Made by a program: the position numbers and the translations under genes. The notes beneath the pieces are model-generated. The model was not told where the DNA came from. It did no database searches and was given only the letters and a program-made list of their open reading frames with translations. Shown piece by piece: positions 24,591 through 34,448 of a stretch of DNA of 64,000 nt. The stretch lies in contig BMUX01000017.1 of NCBI GenBank assembly GCA_014650415.1, positions 124,001 through 188,000 on the forward strand, in the 5' to 3' direction. Position 1 is the stretch's first letter, and each line of letters begins with the position of its first letter. The DNA comes from Streptomyces spiroverticillatus. GTDB taxonomy: Bacteria; Actinomycetota; Actinomycetes; Streptomycetales; Streptomycetaceae.

Positions 24591-25589
24591 GTGGAATCGA
24601 GCAGGTCGGCCGTGGTCGCCGAAGGGCTCCGCAAGAGCTACGGCACCGCCAAGGTCCTCGACGGGCTCGACCTCGTCGTCCCGCAGGGCACGGTGTGCGG
24701 GCTGCTGGGGCCCAACGGTGCGGGCAAGACCACCACCGTCGGCATCCTCTCCACCCTGCTGGCCCCGGACACGGGGCGGGCCGAGGTGGCCGGCTTCGAC
24801 GTCGTCCGGCAGTCGGCCCAGGTCCGCCACCGCATCGGACTCGTCGGCCAGCACGCGGCCGTCGACGAAGTCCTCAGCGGCCGCGAGAACCTGGTGATGT
24901 TCGGACGCCTCCACCACCTGCGCCCCGCCGCCGCCCGCCGCCGCGCCGACGAACTGCTGGAGCACTTCCGCCTCGCCGACACCGGCGGCAAACCGGTCAA
25001 GGCCTACTCCGGAGGCATGCGCCGCCGCCTGGACCTGGCGGCCAGCATGGTGCTGGCCCCGCCGGTCCTCTTCCTCGACGAGCCGACCACCGGCCTCGAC
25101 CCGCGCAGCCGCAACGAGGTCTGGGCAGCGGTCCGCGACCTGGTCGGCGGCGGCACCACCGTGCTGCTCACCACGCAGTACCTGGAGGAGGCCGACCAAC
25201 TCGCCGACAGCATCTCGGTGATCGACACCGGCAAGGTCGTCGCCGAGGGCACCCCGGAGCAGCTCAAGTCCCGGATCGGCGGCGACCGTATCGACATCGT
25301 GGTCCGGCACGCCGACGAACTGGCGCGGGCCGCGGCGGCCGTGGCCCGCACCGGCGCGAGCGAGCCCGTCGTCGACGCGGACACCCGGCAGGTCGGCGTC
25401 CAGGTCCGCGACCGCGCCACCGCCCTCGCCGACGTCGTACGCGCCCTGGACCTCGCCGGAGTCACCGCCGAGGACATCTCCCTGCGCAGGCCCACCCTCG
25501 ACGAGGTGTTCCTCCACCTCACCGGCACCGACCGGGCCACCGCACAGCAGGACGGACCGAACACGAAGCCGAAGGGCGTCCTCGTATGA
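24591..25589 (+). CDS. DrrA-like ABC exporter ATP-binding protein
   Basis: The 332-residue ATPase shows Walker A GPNGAGKTTT (residues 40-49), signature YSGGMRRRLDLA, Walker B VLFLDEPTTGLDP, and a C-terminal extension like DrrA of daunorubicin exporters. The start is GTG at 24591 with GAAAGG upstream. Its stop overlaps the permease start by 4 bases. The pair is expected to export the product and give self-resistance. Confidence 0.93.
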   Translation: MESSRSAVVAEGLRKSYGTAKVLDGLDLVVPQGTVCGLLGPNGAGKTTTVGILSTLLAPDTGRAEVAGFDVVRQSAQVRHRIGLVGQHAAVDEVLSGRENLVMFGRLHHLRPAAARRRADELLEHFRLADTGGKPVKAYSGGMRRRLDLAASMVLAPPVLFLDEPTTGLDPRSRNEVWAAVRDLVGGGTTVLLTTQYLEEADQLADSISVIDTGKVVAEGTPEQLKSRIGGDRIDIVVRHADELARAAAAVARTGASEPVVDADTRQVGVQVRDRATALADVVRALDLAGVTAEDISLRRPTLDEVFLHLTGTDRATAQQDGPNTKPKGVLV

Positions 25590-26413
25590 GCATCCTCCTC
25601 CCCGAACTGCCCGCAGGCCCGCTGTCGCGGCTGCGCTGGGCGCTCGCCGACGGCTGGACCGTCACCCTGCGCGGGCTGCTGCACCTGCGGCGCGAACCCG
25701 GCACCGTCATCAGCGGTCTGCTCTTCCCGGTGATGATGGTCCTGATGTTCGGCTACTTCTTCGGCGGCGCCATGCAGGTGCCCGGCGGAGGCGACTACCG
25801 CGAATTCCTCATCCCGGGCATGTTCGTGATGACCATGGTCTTCGGGATGGGCGAATCGGTGGCCGCCGTCGCCGCCGACAAGAACCGCGGCGTCACCTCC
25901 CGCTTCCGCACCATGCCGATGGCCCCCTCCGCCGTCCTCGTCGGGCGTTGCGTCACCGACATGCTCCACTCGGTGCTCGGTCTCGCCGTGCTGTTCGGCG
26001 TGGGCCTCCTGATGGGCTGGGAGGCGCACGGCACCACCGCGGCGACCCTGTCCGCCGTCGGCCTGCTCCTTCTCCTGCGCTTCGCCCTGACCTGGGTCGG
26101 CATCTACCTCGGCCTCCTGATGAAGGGCCCCGAGGGCATCACCATGGTGCAGACCCTCGAATTCCCGGTCGGCTTCCTGACCAGCGCCTTCGTCGCACCG
26201 GCCACGATGCCGGGCTGGCTGGGCGCCCTCGCCGAGTGGAACCCGCTGTCCTCCACCGTCGCCGCCACCCGCGAGCTGTTCCAGAACCCCGGCTGGGGCG
26301 GCGACTCCTGGATCGCGCAGCACGCGACCGTGATGGCCGTGCTGTGGCCCCTCGCCCTGATCGCGGTCTTCTTCCCCCTGGCCGTGAACCGCTACCGCCA
26401 CCTCACGCGCTGA
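25586..26413 (+). CDS. DrrB-like ABC-2 type permease
   Basis: A 275-residue integral membrane protein with about six helices, including ISGLLFPVMMVLMFGYFFGG and VLWPLALIAVFFPLAV, and the ABC-2 consensus NRGVTSRFRTMPMAPSAVL and NPLSSTVAATREL near the end. Overlap with the DrrA-like gene (ATGA) shows coupling. It forms the membrane half of the export complex. Confidence 0.92.
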   Translation: MSILLPELPAGPLSRLRWALADGWTVTLRGLLHLRREPGTVISGLLFPVMMVLMFGYFFGGAMQVPGGGDYREFLIPGMFVMTMVFGMGESVAAVAADKNRGVTSRFRTMPMAPSAVLVGRCVTDMLHSVLGLAVLFGVGLLMGWEAHGTTAATLSAVGLLLLLRFALTWVGIYLGLLMKGPEGITMVQTLEFPVGFLTSAFVAPATMPGWLGALAEWNPLSSTVAATRELFQNPGWGGDSWIAQHATVMAVLWPLALIAVFFPLAVNRYRHLTR

Positions 26414-26510
26414 GCAACAGGCCCTGAACCGCCGGTTCTTGTACGTCGCACAGGCCGCTCCCGCGCACGACCACCCCCGAACCCCCGCACCGACCCCCGA
26501 GGAGAACCCG

Positions 26511-27551
26511 ATGGCCCTGCGCCCCCGAGCCCTGGCGGCAGCCGCCGCGGCGGCACTCGTGCTGCCCCTGCTCGTCGGCCCCGCGACCACCGCGACCGCC
26601 CACAAGCCGGGCAAGGCGGCCTGCACCCCCTTCACCTCCCGGGTGGCCGTCACCGAGGGAGCCCGCGCCGACCAGCGGATCTCCGGCACGCTCTGCACCC
26701 CGCGCGGCAACCGGACCTCCACCGTCCAACTGCTGGTCCACGGCGGCACGTACGACCGCAGCTACTGGACCGTACGCGGCCGCACCGGCGGCCCCTCCTA
26801 CATGGAGGCCGCCACCGCCGCCGGACACGCCGCGCTCGCCTTCGACCGGCTGGGCAGCGGCACCAGCTCCGCCCCGCACAGCTCCCGCTACACCGACACC
26901 ACCCACGAACTGGTCACCCTCCAGCTCATCCGCACCCTGCGCGAGCGCGGCTACCGCAAGGTCGTCCTGGTCGGCCACTCCTTCGGCGCGACGGTGGCCC
27001 GCATGGTCGCGGCCAAGCACCCCGACGCCGTCGACGGCCTGATCCTCACCGGGGAGGGCGCCCCGCCCAACCTCGCCTCGTTCGAGGAGATGTTCGGCCT
27101 GTACATGCCCGCCAGACAGCACCCGCTGCTGGCCGGCCGCCGCCTCGACGACGGCTATCTGGCCCTGCGCACCGGCGGCAAGGCCGACTGGTTCTACCAC
27201 CGGAAGACCACCGAACCCCGGGTGCTGCTGCACGACGAACTCACCACCGAACCCGGCGTCTACCCCGCCGACCCCGCCTACGGCGACGTCGCCCTCAACC
27301 GCGACATCCGCGTCCCCGTGCTCGTCGTCGTCGGCCAGGAGGACAAACTCATCTGCGGCGGCCAGGGCGCCGACTGCTCCAGCACGGCCGCCCTCAAGGC
27401 CGCCGCCGACCCGCTGTACGGGCCCCGGGCGAAGCTGGAGGCCCTCACGGTTCCGGCCACCGGGCACAGCCTGAATGTGCACCGCACGGCTCCCGTGTGG
27501 TACGCCTACGCACAGGACTGGACCAAGCGCCGCGTTGACGGCGGGAGTTGA
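26511..27551 (+). CDS. Secreted alpha/beta hydrolase
   Basis: The 346-residue protein begins with a Sec signal peptide (LRPRALAAAAAAALVLPLLVG, cleavage near ATA/H31). The body is an alpha/beta hydrolase with oxyanion LVHGGTY, nucleophile elbow GHSFG (Ser157), and terminal His in ATGHSLN. Four Cys residues (38, 62 and a pair near LICGGQGADC) may form disulfides. A GAGGAGAA site precedes the ATG. It is followed by non-biosynthetic genes, so a housekeeping extracellular esterase is as likely as a cluster role. Confidence 0.85.
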   Translation: MALRPRALAAAAAAALVLPLLVGPATTATAHKPGKAACTPFTSRVAVTEGARADQRISGTLCTPRGNRTSTVQLLVHGGTYDRSYWTVRGRTGGPSYMEAATAAGHAALAFDRLGSGTSSAPHSSRYTDTTHELVTLQLIRTLRERGYRKVVLVGHSFGATVARMVAAKHPDAVDGLILTGEGAPPNLASFEEMFGLYMPARQHPLLAGRRLDDGYLALRTGGKADWFYHRKTTEPRVLLHDELTTEPGVYPADPAYGDVALNRDIRVPVLVVVGQEDKLICGGQGADCSSTAALKAAADPLYGPRAKLEALTVPATGHSLNVHRTAPVWYAYAQDWTKRRVDGGS

Positions 27552-27580
27552 CCGGAAAGCCGGATCAGGAGGCGCAACTG

Positions 27581-30526
27581 ATGGTGTGGATGTCGCGTGA
27601 GCAGGCAGTCCTGCTGGCGCAGTGCGCGGTGGTCTACGAACCGGGCGACCCCGCACGCACCGGCCGGCTGGCCTTCCACAGCCGCGACGGCCTGACCGCC
27701 ACCGGTCCTGGCGATCTGTCCGCCACAGGCTCCGTCGGCCTGCCCGACCCCGCCCCGGACCTCGGTGAGCGCGGCGAGGCCGACCTGGTCGTCGACAACG
27801 GCGGCACCCTCACCGTGCGCCGTCTCCCGGTCCTGCGGCTGACCGTGGCAGAGGCGCTGCCCGCCCTCACCCTCGCCCGCCGACTGCACACCCGGGCGGC
27901 GGAGGGCGACCCCGCCGACCCCACCCCCACCCCCTCCGCCGCCTTCTGGGGCGCCGTGGCCGCCGCAGGCCTGCACCTCGCCGCCCGCAGCCGCCTCCTC
28001 GCCGGTGTCTCCGCCACCAACCACGACACCTGGCGGGCCGGCCCGCTCACCGCAGACGACGTCCAGCACCTGCGCGAACTCGCCGCCGCCGCACCGGCCG
28101 AGGCGCTCGCCGCCCCGCTGCCGGTGCCCGAGGGCGGCCCCCTGCTGCTGCCCGACACCGCCGACCTGATCCGCGCCTTCGTCGACGCGGTCGCCGACAC
28201 CCTGCCGCGCACCGCCGCCGCCCCCGCCGCAGTCGGCCGGCCGGCGTTCGCCGCCGTGGAACCGCAGTACGTACCCCAACTGCGCGCCTGGGCCGAGGAG
28301 ATCTCCCAAGGGCTCGCCTCCGGCATCCGGCTCGCCCTGCGCGTCGACCTGGTGCCCGCGGGCGACGGCGAGCCGCCCACGCTGCGCCTGGTGCCCCAGG
28401 TCTCCAGCCCCGACGACCCCACCCGCAGCGCCGATGCCGACGAACTGTTCGCCTCGGTCGAGGCCGCCGGATTCGGACGGCGCGCCCAGGACAACACCGT
28501 CGCGGCCGTCCGCAGGGCCGCCGAGATCTGGCCACCGCTCTCCCGCCTGCTGCCGGTGCCCTCCGCCCTCGACCTCGCCGACCACGAGGTCCGCGACCTG
28601 CTCGGCAGCGTCGCCGACCGGCTCGCCGCCCAGGGCTTCGAGGTGCTCTGGCCCACCGACACCACCCGCTCCCTCGTGCCCCGGGCCGTCGTCGGCGGCG
28701 ACCGCACCCCGCCCACCGACCTGCGCTCCTTCTTCGGGGGTGACGGCACGGTCGGCCTGCGCTGGCAGTTCGACCTGGACGGCCAGACCCTGACCGAGCA
28801 GGAGAACGCCGAACTGGCCGACAACGACCAGGCGTTGGTGCGGATGCGCGGCGACTGGGTCCTGATCGGCACCGACACCGCCCGCAAGCTGCGCGAACGC
28901 GACCTCAAGCCGCTCACCGCCATCGAGGCGCTCGCCGCCGCCCTCACCGGACACACCGAGATCAACGGCACCCCGGTCCGCGTCGCCCCCAGCCCCTGGC
29001 TGCTTGCCCTGCGCCACCGCCTGGCCGACCCCGACTCCGGCGGCGAGGCCGTCGAGCCGCCCGCCGCGCTGAACGCGACCCTGCGCGACTACCAGCTGCG
29101 CGGGCTGCGCTGGCTGGACCGCATGACCTCGCTCGGCCTCGGCGGCTGCCTCGCCGACGACATGGGCCTGGGCAAGACCGTCCAGCTCATCTCCCTGCAT
29201 CTGCTGCGCCAGGAACACCCGGACACCGCAGGCCCGACCCTCGTCGTGTGCCCGGCCTCCCTCCTCGGCAACTGGCAGCGCGAGGTCCACAAGTTCGCCC
29301 CCGGCACCCCCGTCCGCCGCTACCACGGCCCCGGGCGCACCCTGGACGGCGCCGATGCGGGCTTCGTCCTGACCACGTACGGCACCATGCGCCTCGACGC
29401 GGAACACCTCGGCGCACACCGCTGGAGCGCGGTCGTCGCCGACGAGGCCCAGCACGTCAAGAACCCGCACTCCAGCACCGCCAAGGCACTGCGGCTCATC
29501 CCCTCCGACGCCCGGATCGCCCTCACCGGCACCCCCGTCGAGAACAACCTCTCCGAACTGTGGGCCGTCCTCGACTGGACCACCCCCGGCCTCCTCGGCG
29601 GCCACGGCCACTTCCGTACCCGCTGGGTCGCCGCCATCGAGGCCGAACGCGCCGAGCGCGCCGAATTCGGACCACCGCCGGGGGAGGAGGGGGAGTACGG
29701 CCCCACAGCCCAGCGCCTCGCCGAACTGGTCCGGCCCTTCCTGCTGCGCCGCAAGAAGTCCGACCCGGGCGTCGCCCCCGAACTCCCGCCCAAGACCGAG
29801 ACGGACCGCCCGGTCGCCCTCACCGCCGAACAGCGCACCCTGTACGAGAAGCACGTCCGCGACACCATGGCGCAGATCCAGTCCACCGAGGGCATCGCCC
29901 GCAGCGGCCTGGTCCTCAAGCTCCTCACGGGCCTCAAGCAGATCTGCAACCACCCCGCCCACTTCCTCAAGGAGACCGAGGACACCAGGCTGTCCGGCCG
30001 CTCCGGGAAGCTGGAGCTGCTCGACGAACTGCTCGACACCATCACCGCCGAGGACGGCGCAGCCCTGGTGTTCACCCAGTACGTCACCATGGCGCGACTC
30101 CTGGAGGCGCATCTGCGCGAACGCGGCGTGCCCACGCTGCTGCTGCACGGCGGCACCCCGGTGCCGCGTCGCGAGGAGATGGTGCGCCGCTTCCAGGACG
30201 GTGAAGTCCCCGTGTTCCTGCTGTCGTTGAAGGCGGCGGGCACCGGCCTCAACCTCACCCGCGCCGACCACGTCGTGCACTACGACCGCTGGTGGAACCC
30301 CGCCGTGGAGGCCCAGGCCACCGACCGCGCCTACCGCATCGGCCAGACCCGCACCGTCCAGGTCCACCGGATGATCTCCGAGGGTACGGTCGAGGACCGT
30401 ATCGCCGCCCTCCTCGAAGCCAAGAAGGGCCTCGCGGACGCGGTCCTGGGCTCCGGCGAGCAGTCACTGACGGAACTGACCAACGACGAGCTGGCCAACC
30501 TGGTCGAGCTGAGGAGCGAGGGATGA
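27581..30526 (+). CDS. SNF2-family DEAD/DEAH-box helicase-like ATPase
   Basis: The 981-residue protein has a poorly conserved N-terminal half followed by the Swi2/Snf2 core: DDMGLGKT (Walker A, near residue 530), VADEAQHVKN (DExx box), TGTPVENN, and the C-terminal motifs VFTQYVTMARLLE and YDRWWNPAVEAQATDRAYRIGQ. These proteins translocate on duplex DNA. ATG at 27581 follows CAGGAGG. The stop overlaps the SWIM-protein start, a gene pair widespread in Streptomyces and probably not related to the surrounding clusters. Confidence 0.93.
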   Translation: MVWMSREQAVLLAQCAVVYEPGDPARTGRLAFHSRDGLTATGPGDLSATGSVGLPDPAPDLGERGEADLVVDNGGTLTVRRLPVLRLTVAEALPALTLARRLHTRAAEGDPADPTPTPSAAFWGAVAAAGLHLAARSRLLAGVSATNHDTWRAGPLTADDVQHLRELAAAAPAEALAAPLPVPEGGPLLLPDTADLIRAFVDAVADTLPRTAAAPAAVGRPAFAAVEPQYVPQLRAWAEEISQGLASGIRLALRVDLVPAGDGEPPTLRLVPQVSSPDDPTRSADADELFASVEAAGFGRRAQDNTVAAVRRAAEIWPPLSRLLPVPSALDLADHEVRDLLGSVADRLAAQGFEVLWPTDTTRSLVPRAVVGGDRTPPTDLRSFFGGDGTVGLRWQFDLDGQTLTEQENAELADNDQALVRMRGDWVLIGTDTARKLRERDLKPLTAIEALAAALTGHTEINGTPVRVAPSPWLLALRHRLADPDSGGEAVEPPAALNATLRDYQLRGLRWLDRMTSLGLGGCLADDMGLGKTVQLISLHLLRQEHPDTAGPTLVVCPASLLGNWQREVHKFAPGTPVRRYHGPGRTLDGADAGFVLTTYGTMRLDAEHLGAHRWSAVVADEAQHVKNPHSSTAKALRLIPSDARIALTGTPVENNLSELWAVLDWTTPGLLGGHGHFRTRWVAAIEAERAERAEFGPPPGEEGEYGPTAQRLAELVRPFLLRRKKSDPGVAPELPPKTETDRPVALTAEQRTLYEKHVRDTMAQIQSTEGIARSGLVLKLLTGLKQICNHPAHFLKETEDTRLSGRSGKLELLDELLDTITAEDGAALVFTQYVTMARLLEAHLRERGVPTLLLHGGTPVPRREEMVRRFQDGEVPVFLLSLKAAGTGLNLTRADHVVHYDRWWNPAVEAQATDRAYRIGQTRTVQVHRMISEGTVEDRIAALLEAKKGLADAVLGSGEQSLTELTNDELANLVELRSEG

Positions 30527-31785
30527 GCGGCAACGACAGGGAAGCACGGGGCTTTCCGGCCTTCGCCGCACGCCGTGGCGGCCGGGTGCGCGGCCAGTCC
30601 TGGTGGGGCAAGGCCTGGGCGGACGCCCTGGAGGACACCTCCCTCGACGAGGACGCCCTGAAGAGGGGCCGCTCCTACGCGCGCACCGGCCAGCTCGGAC
30701 CGATCACCGTCAGCCCCGGAGAGCTGTCCACCACCGGATACGAGGACGGCAACCCGTTCCGTACGGTGCTCACCCTGCACGAACTCGACGACGCCGCCTG
30801 GGAATCGCTCTGGGAGAAGACCGCCGCACTGCCGGAAGTCGCCGACGGCCTGCTCGCCGGCGAACTGCCGCCCGACCTGATGGAGGCCGCCGAGGACGCC
30901 CGGGTCAGCCTGCTGCCCGGCTACGGCGACCTGGAGTCGGACTGCGACTGCGACTCCTTCGAGTACGTCTGCACGCACGCGGCCGCACTCAGCTACCAGG
31001 CGTCCTGGCTGCTGGACGAGGACCCCTTCCTGCTGCTCCTGCTGCGCGGCCGCAGCGAGCAGGAGGCCCAGGAAGAACTGCGGTCCGTCGTCCTGATGGC
31101 CGCCATCGCGGGCGGCCTGGGCAGCAGCAGTACGAAGCCGGAGACGAAGCCCGTCGCCGCGCCGCTCCCCGACGGCATCCCCGCCGAGGAACTCTTCGGG
31201 CGCACCCCCGGAGCACTGCCCGCGCTGCCGCCACTGCCCGCACCCCCCGTGATCGCCAGCGCGTCCTCCGCGCAGATCGGCACCGACCCGCTGGAGCGGC
31301 TCATCAACGGCGCCGCCCTGCGCGCCCGCGAACTGCTCGCGTACACACACGGACTCACCCCCGAACCGCCCGCGCCGCTGGACCTGTGGCGGGACTGCGT
31401 ACGGATCGCCGCGACCCGCCCCGACCCCCGGCTCCTGGCCCGGCTGCGGGAGGCCTGCGGCAACCCGCAGAAGTTCGAACGGGCCGCCGAGGCCTGGCGG
31501 TTGGGCGGCAGCACCGGACTCGACGTACTGGAAGAGGCCTGGACGCCGTCCCGGCAGGACACCGCCCGCGCCCGCCACGCCCTGACCGCGGGCTGGGAGC
31601 AGGACGAGCTGCCCGAGCTCGACGTGCACGACAACCACTGGACGCTGGCCGGCCGCGGGCTCCAGCTCCGCTACGGCCGCGACGGCCGCTGGTACCCCTA
31701 CCGGCAGACGGACGGCCGCTGGTGGCCGGCCGCCGCACCGCACGAGGACCCGGCCGACGCCCTCGCCGACCTCCTCGACGGCTGA
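30523..31785 (+). CDS. SWIM zinc-finger protein
   Basis: The 420-residue protein carries a SWIM motif CDCDSFEYVCTH (CxCx6CxH) at about residues 145-156, a zinc site thought to bind DNA or protein. N-terminal GQSWWGKAWADALE is typical of the Streptomyces partner of SNF2 ATPases. It overlaps the helicase gene by 4 bases, so both are produced together. The pair may act in DNA repair or remodelling. Confidence 0.92.
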   Translation: MSGNDREARGFPAFAARRGGRVRGQSWWGKAWADALEDTSLDEDALKRGRSYARTGQLGPITVSPGELSTTGYEDGNPFRTVLTLHELDDAAWESLWEKTAALPEVADGLLAGELPPDLMEAAEDARVSLLPGYGDLESDCDCDSFEYVCTHAAALSYQASWLLDEDPFLLLLLRGRSEQEAQEELRSVVLMAAIAGGLGSSSTKPETKPVAAPLPDGIPAEELFGRTPGALPALPPLPAPPVIASASSAQIGTDPLERLINGAALRARELLAYTHGLTPEPPAPLDLWRDCVRIAATRPDPRLLARLREACGNPQKFERAAEAWRLGGSTGLDVLEEAWTPSRQDTARARHALTAGWEQDELPELDVHDNHWTLAGRGLQLRYGRDGRWYPYRQTDGRWWPAAAPHEDPADALADLLDG

Positions 31786-31811
31786 GAGCTCCTGAACGCA
31801 CAGGACGCGAA

Positions 31812-31848
31812 GCGGCCCGGGACGGACTCGAAATCCGTCCCGGGCCGC
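31812..31848. terminator. Bidirectional hairpin terminator
   Basis: A 15-bp perfect stem (GCGGCCCGGGACGGA and complement) with loop CTCGAAA lies between the SWIM gene (+) and the reductase gene (-). Confidence 0.9.
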
Positions 31849-31859
31849 AACAGCTACAA

Positions 31860-33473
31860 CTACAGATCCACCACGAGCCGCTCGCCCCGGGCCCGCGAGA
31901 CACACGGGTACATCACGTCCGTACGCCCGCGCTCGTCCGGCGGAAGCACATGATCGCGGTGCTCGGGCGTCCCGTGCAGCACCCGCAGCTCACAACTGCC
32001 GCACAGCCCGTCCTCGCAGGACGCCGCGAGACCGGGCGCCTCCTCCCGCAGCGCTTCCAGCGCCGACCGGTCGGCCGCCACCCGCACCACCGCACCGCTG
32101 CCCGCGAGTTCGACCTCGAAGGGCAGCTTCTCGCCCCCGGCACCGTCCGCGTCGGCCTCGAACCGCTCCAGATGCAGCTTCCCCGCAGGGCAAGCGCTCT
32201 CCATCAGCTCCTCGACGGCCCGCATCAGCCCACCGGGGCCGCAGCAGTACACCGCCGTGCCCGCCGGGGCCGCCGACAGATGCGCGGCCAGGTCGGGGCG
32301 GCCCGTCACGTCCCGTGCGTACGTCCGGACGCGCTCGGCCCCGTACCGCTCCACCTGCTCCAGGAACGCCATCGACGAACGGCTGCGGCCCACGTACACC
32401 AACCGCCAGTCCGCGCCCCGGCGTTCGGCCTCCTCGATCATCGGCAGGAACGGGACGATCCCGATGCCGCCCGCGACGAACAGGAACGCGGGGGCGTCGG
32501 CCAGCGGGAAGTGGTTGCGCGGACCGCGCACCGCGAGCCGGTCCTGCACCGACAGGCCGTGGACCTCGGCCGAACCGCCCCTGCCCGCCGCTTCCCGCAG
32601 CACCGCCACCCGGTACGCCGAACCGTCCGCCGGATCGCCGTACAGCGAGTACTGCCGCACCTTCCCCGACGGCAGCACCAGGTCGATGTGCGCACCCGGC
32701 CGCCACGGCGCGGTGGCGGCCCCCGAGACGGGCACCAGCCGCAGGGCCACCACACCGTCGGCCGGCCTCTCGACGGCCGCGACCCGCACCGCCACGTCCG
32801 TGGCCTTGACCCCGCCCGCACCGGAACCGGAGGCCGGGACGGGCCCGGCCGCCCGGGTCTGCGCGTACCGGCGACCGCGACGGGTGCGCCCCCACGGCTT
32901 GTACACCGAGAGCACGCCCGTGAAGACCAGCACGGCGAACACCGGCGGCACGGTCCAGGCGAGCAGCGTGCCCTCCGTGCCCGGCCGGTAGACGCCGCCC
33001 TCGGCCGCGGCGGCCTTCTCGGCGGCCGTCAGCACCAGCGGATGGGTGTACACCCAGGCGAACGCCGCGACGCCCAGGGTCAGCACCCACTTCACCAGCA
33101 CCCACCAGTGCCGCATCAGACCCCACGGCGTGCCGCACCCCAGCAGCACGCCACTGGCCCCGCAGACCAGGCTGACCAGGGAGACGGTGCTCTCGTCGAA
33201 GACGTACATGGCGTAGTACGCGCCCTCGGCCACCCCGGGGTCCGAGGTGAGGTACCCGATGAGCGCGAGCGTGGCCATCGACATGGACAGGCCCACCCAG
33301 CCGACCGACGACAGGATGTGCACGGCGAGCGTCACCTTGCGCCCCCTGCCGCCGAGCCGGAACGGCTTGCGCGCCGGCCGTGCCGGGGGAGCGTCCGGCG
33401 GACCCTGGCCCTGCGACACCTCCTGCGGGACGTCGGGGGCCGAGGAGGACGGTTGCCGGATCAGGGTGGCCAA
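31860..33473 (-). CDS. Membrane-anchored PDR-type flavin/2Fe-2S reductase
   Basis: The 537-residue protein fuses about four N-terminal membrane helices (residues 45-200, e.g. KVTLAVHILSSVGWVGLSMS) to a phthalate-dioxygenase-reductase module: FMN domain RQYSLYGDP, NAD(P)-binding FLFVAGGIGIVPFLPM and CCGPGGLM, then a plant-type ferredoxin with CEDGLCGSC and a final Cys in YPCVS. It would pass electrons from NAD(P)H to an oxygenase. The start is a TTG at 33473 with GCGAGG upstream. It closes an operon with the two NmrA-like genes and the SnoaL-like gene. The membrane fusion is unusual for a PKS-tailoring reductase. Confidence 0.85.
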   Translation of the reverse strand: MATLIRQPSSSAPDVPQEVSQGQGPPDAPPARPARKPFRLGGRGRKVTLAVHILSSVGWVGLSMSMATLALIGYLTSDPGVAEGAYYAMYVFDESTVSLVSLVCGASGVLLGCGTPWGLMRHWWVLVKWVLTLGVAAFAWVYTHPLVLTAAEKAAAAEGGVYRPGTEGTLLAWTVPPVFAVLVFTGVLSVYKPWGRTRRGRRYAQTRAAGPVPASGSGAGGVKATDVAVRVAAVERPADGVVALRLVPVSGAATAPWRPGAHIDLVLPSGKVRQYSLYGDPADGSAYRVAVLREAAGRGGSAEVHGLSVQDRLAVRGPRNHFPLADAPAFLFVAGGIGIVPFLPMIEEAERRGADWRLVYVGRSRSSMAFLEQVERYGAERVRTYARDVTGRPDLAAHLSAAPAGTAVYCCGPGGLMRAVEELMESACPAGKLHLERFEADADGAGGEKLPFEVELAGSGAVVRVAADRSALEALREEAPGLAASCEDGLCGSCELRVLHGTPEHRDHVLPPDERGRTDVMYPCVSRARGERLVVDL

Positions 33474-33537
33474 GGCGGCCTCGCTTTCATCTGGTTCATT
33501 TGGTTCATCTGGGGGGGGGTGTGGGGACGACGCGCCG

Positions 33538-34407
33538 TCAGGCGGTGGGCACCTCGATGCCCTTGAGGTACGTCGCGAAGGACTGGAGCCCCGGGTGCTC
33601 GGCGCGGAGCGCCTCGATGTCGGCCCGGTACCCGTGCTCCTGGAACCACTCGAACATCAGGGCGATGTCGGGGGCGTTGGGGATGTACGGGTTGTGCGCC
33701 ACCGCGTCCAGCGACAGCTCCTCGAACCGGGCCGGCAGACCCGAACGCGCCGCGAACGCCTCCGCGATCTCCGTCGCCGTCAGGGCGTCACCGGCGATCT
33801 CCACCGACCGCCCCACGTACGTCTGCGGCCGGTCGAAGGCCTCCGCGGCGAAGAACCCGATGTCCTGGACCGCGATGAACTGCACCCGCGTCCCGGGCTT
33901 CAGCGCCAGCCGCACCACCAGCGTGCCGTCGACCAACTCCGGCCCGTGAGCGGCGAAGTTGTCCATGAAGAACGTCGGACGCAGCACCGTCAACGGCACA
34001 CCGGTGCCCGTCAGATACCGCTCGATGCCCCGCTTGGAGTCGAAGTGCGGCACCGCGCTCTCCCGCTCGGCACCGCCCACCGACGTGTACACCACATGGC
34101 CGACCCCCGCCGCCTTCGCGGCCCGCGCGAGCGCCCGGCCCTGCCGGACCTCACCCCCCAGACCGGCCGGGGTCATGAAGTTCTGCACCGCGAACAGACC
34201 GTGGAACCCCTCCAGCGCCGAACGCAGCGACGACTCGTCGTCCAGATCGCCGCGGACCAGCTCCACCCCCAGATCCGCCAGCGCCCGCGCCCGCTCGGCG
34301 GCCGGGTCACGCACCAGCGCCGCCACCGGCCGGCCGCGGCCGATCAGCTCACGGACCACCGCCCCGCCCTGCAGACCGGTCGCGCCGGTCACCAGGATCC
34401 TGCTCAT
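33538..34407 (-). CDS. NmrA-like NAD(P)-binding reductase 1
   Basis: The 289-residue protein opens with the atypical-SDR cofactor motif ILVTGATGLQGGAVV and has VVYTSVGGAE and VPLTVLRPTFFMDNF, as in NmrA/isoflavone-reductase-like proteins. Such proteins either reduce small molecules or only sense NADP. AAGGAG lies 7 bp before the ATG. A paralogue starts 42 bp upstream in the operon. Confidence 0.85.
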   Translation of the reverse strand: MSRILVTGATGLQGGAVVRELIGRGRPVAALVRDPAAERARALADLGVELVRGDLDDESSLRSALEGFHGLFAVQNFMTPAGLGGEVRQGRALARAAKAAGVGHVVYTSVGGAERESAVPHFDSKRGIERYLTGTGVPLTVLRPTFFMDNFAAHGPELVDGTLVVRLALKPGTRVQFIAVQDIGFFAAEAFDRPQTYVGRSVEIAGDALTATEIAEAFAARSGLPARFEELSLDAVAHNPYIPNAPDIALMFEWFQEHGYRADIEALRAEHPGLQSFATYLKGIEVPTA

Positions 34408-34448
34408 CTGACACTCCTTCGGATACGCAGCTGCGGTGCGGCTGCTGC

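Noticed and set aside
33487..33519. Tandem GGTTCAT repeats and a G9 tract before the reductase gene, considered as a phase-variation switch
   Set aside because: The tract lies outside the reductase coding frame and the ATGs it contains are out of frame with it; no evidence for switching.
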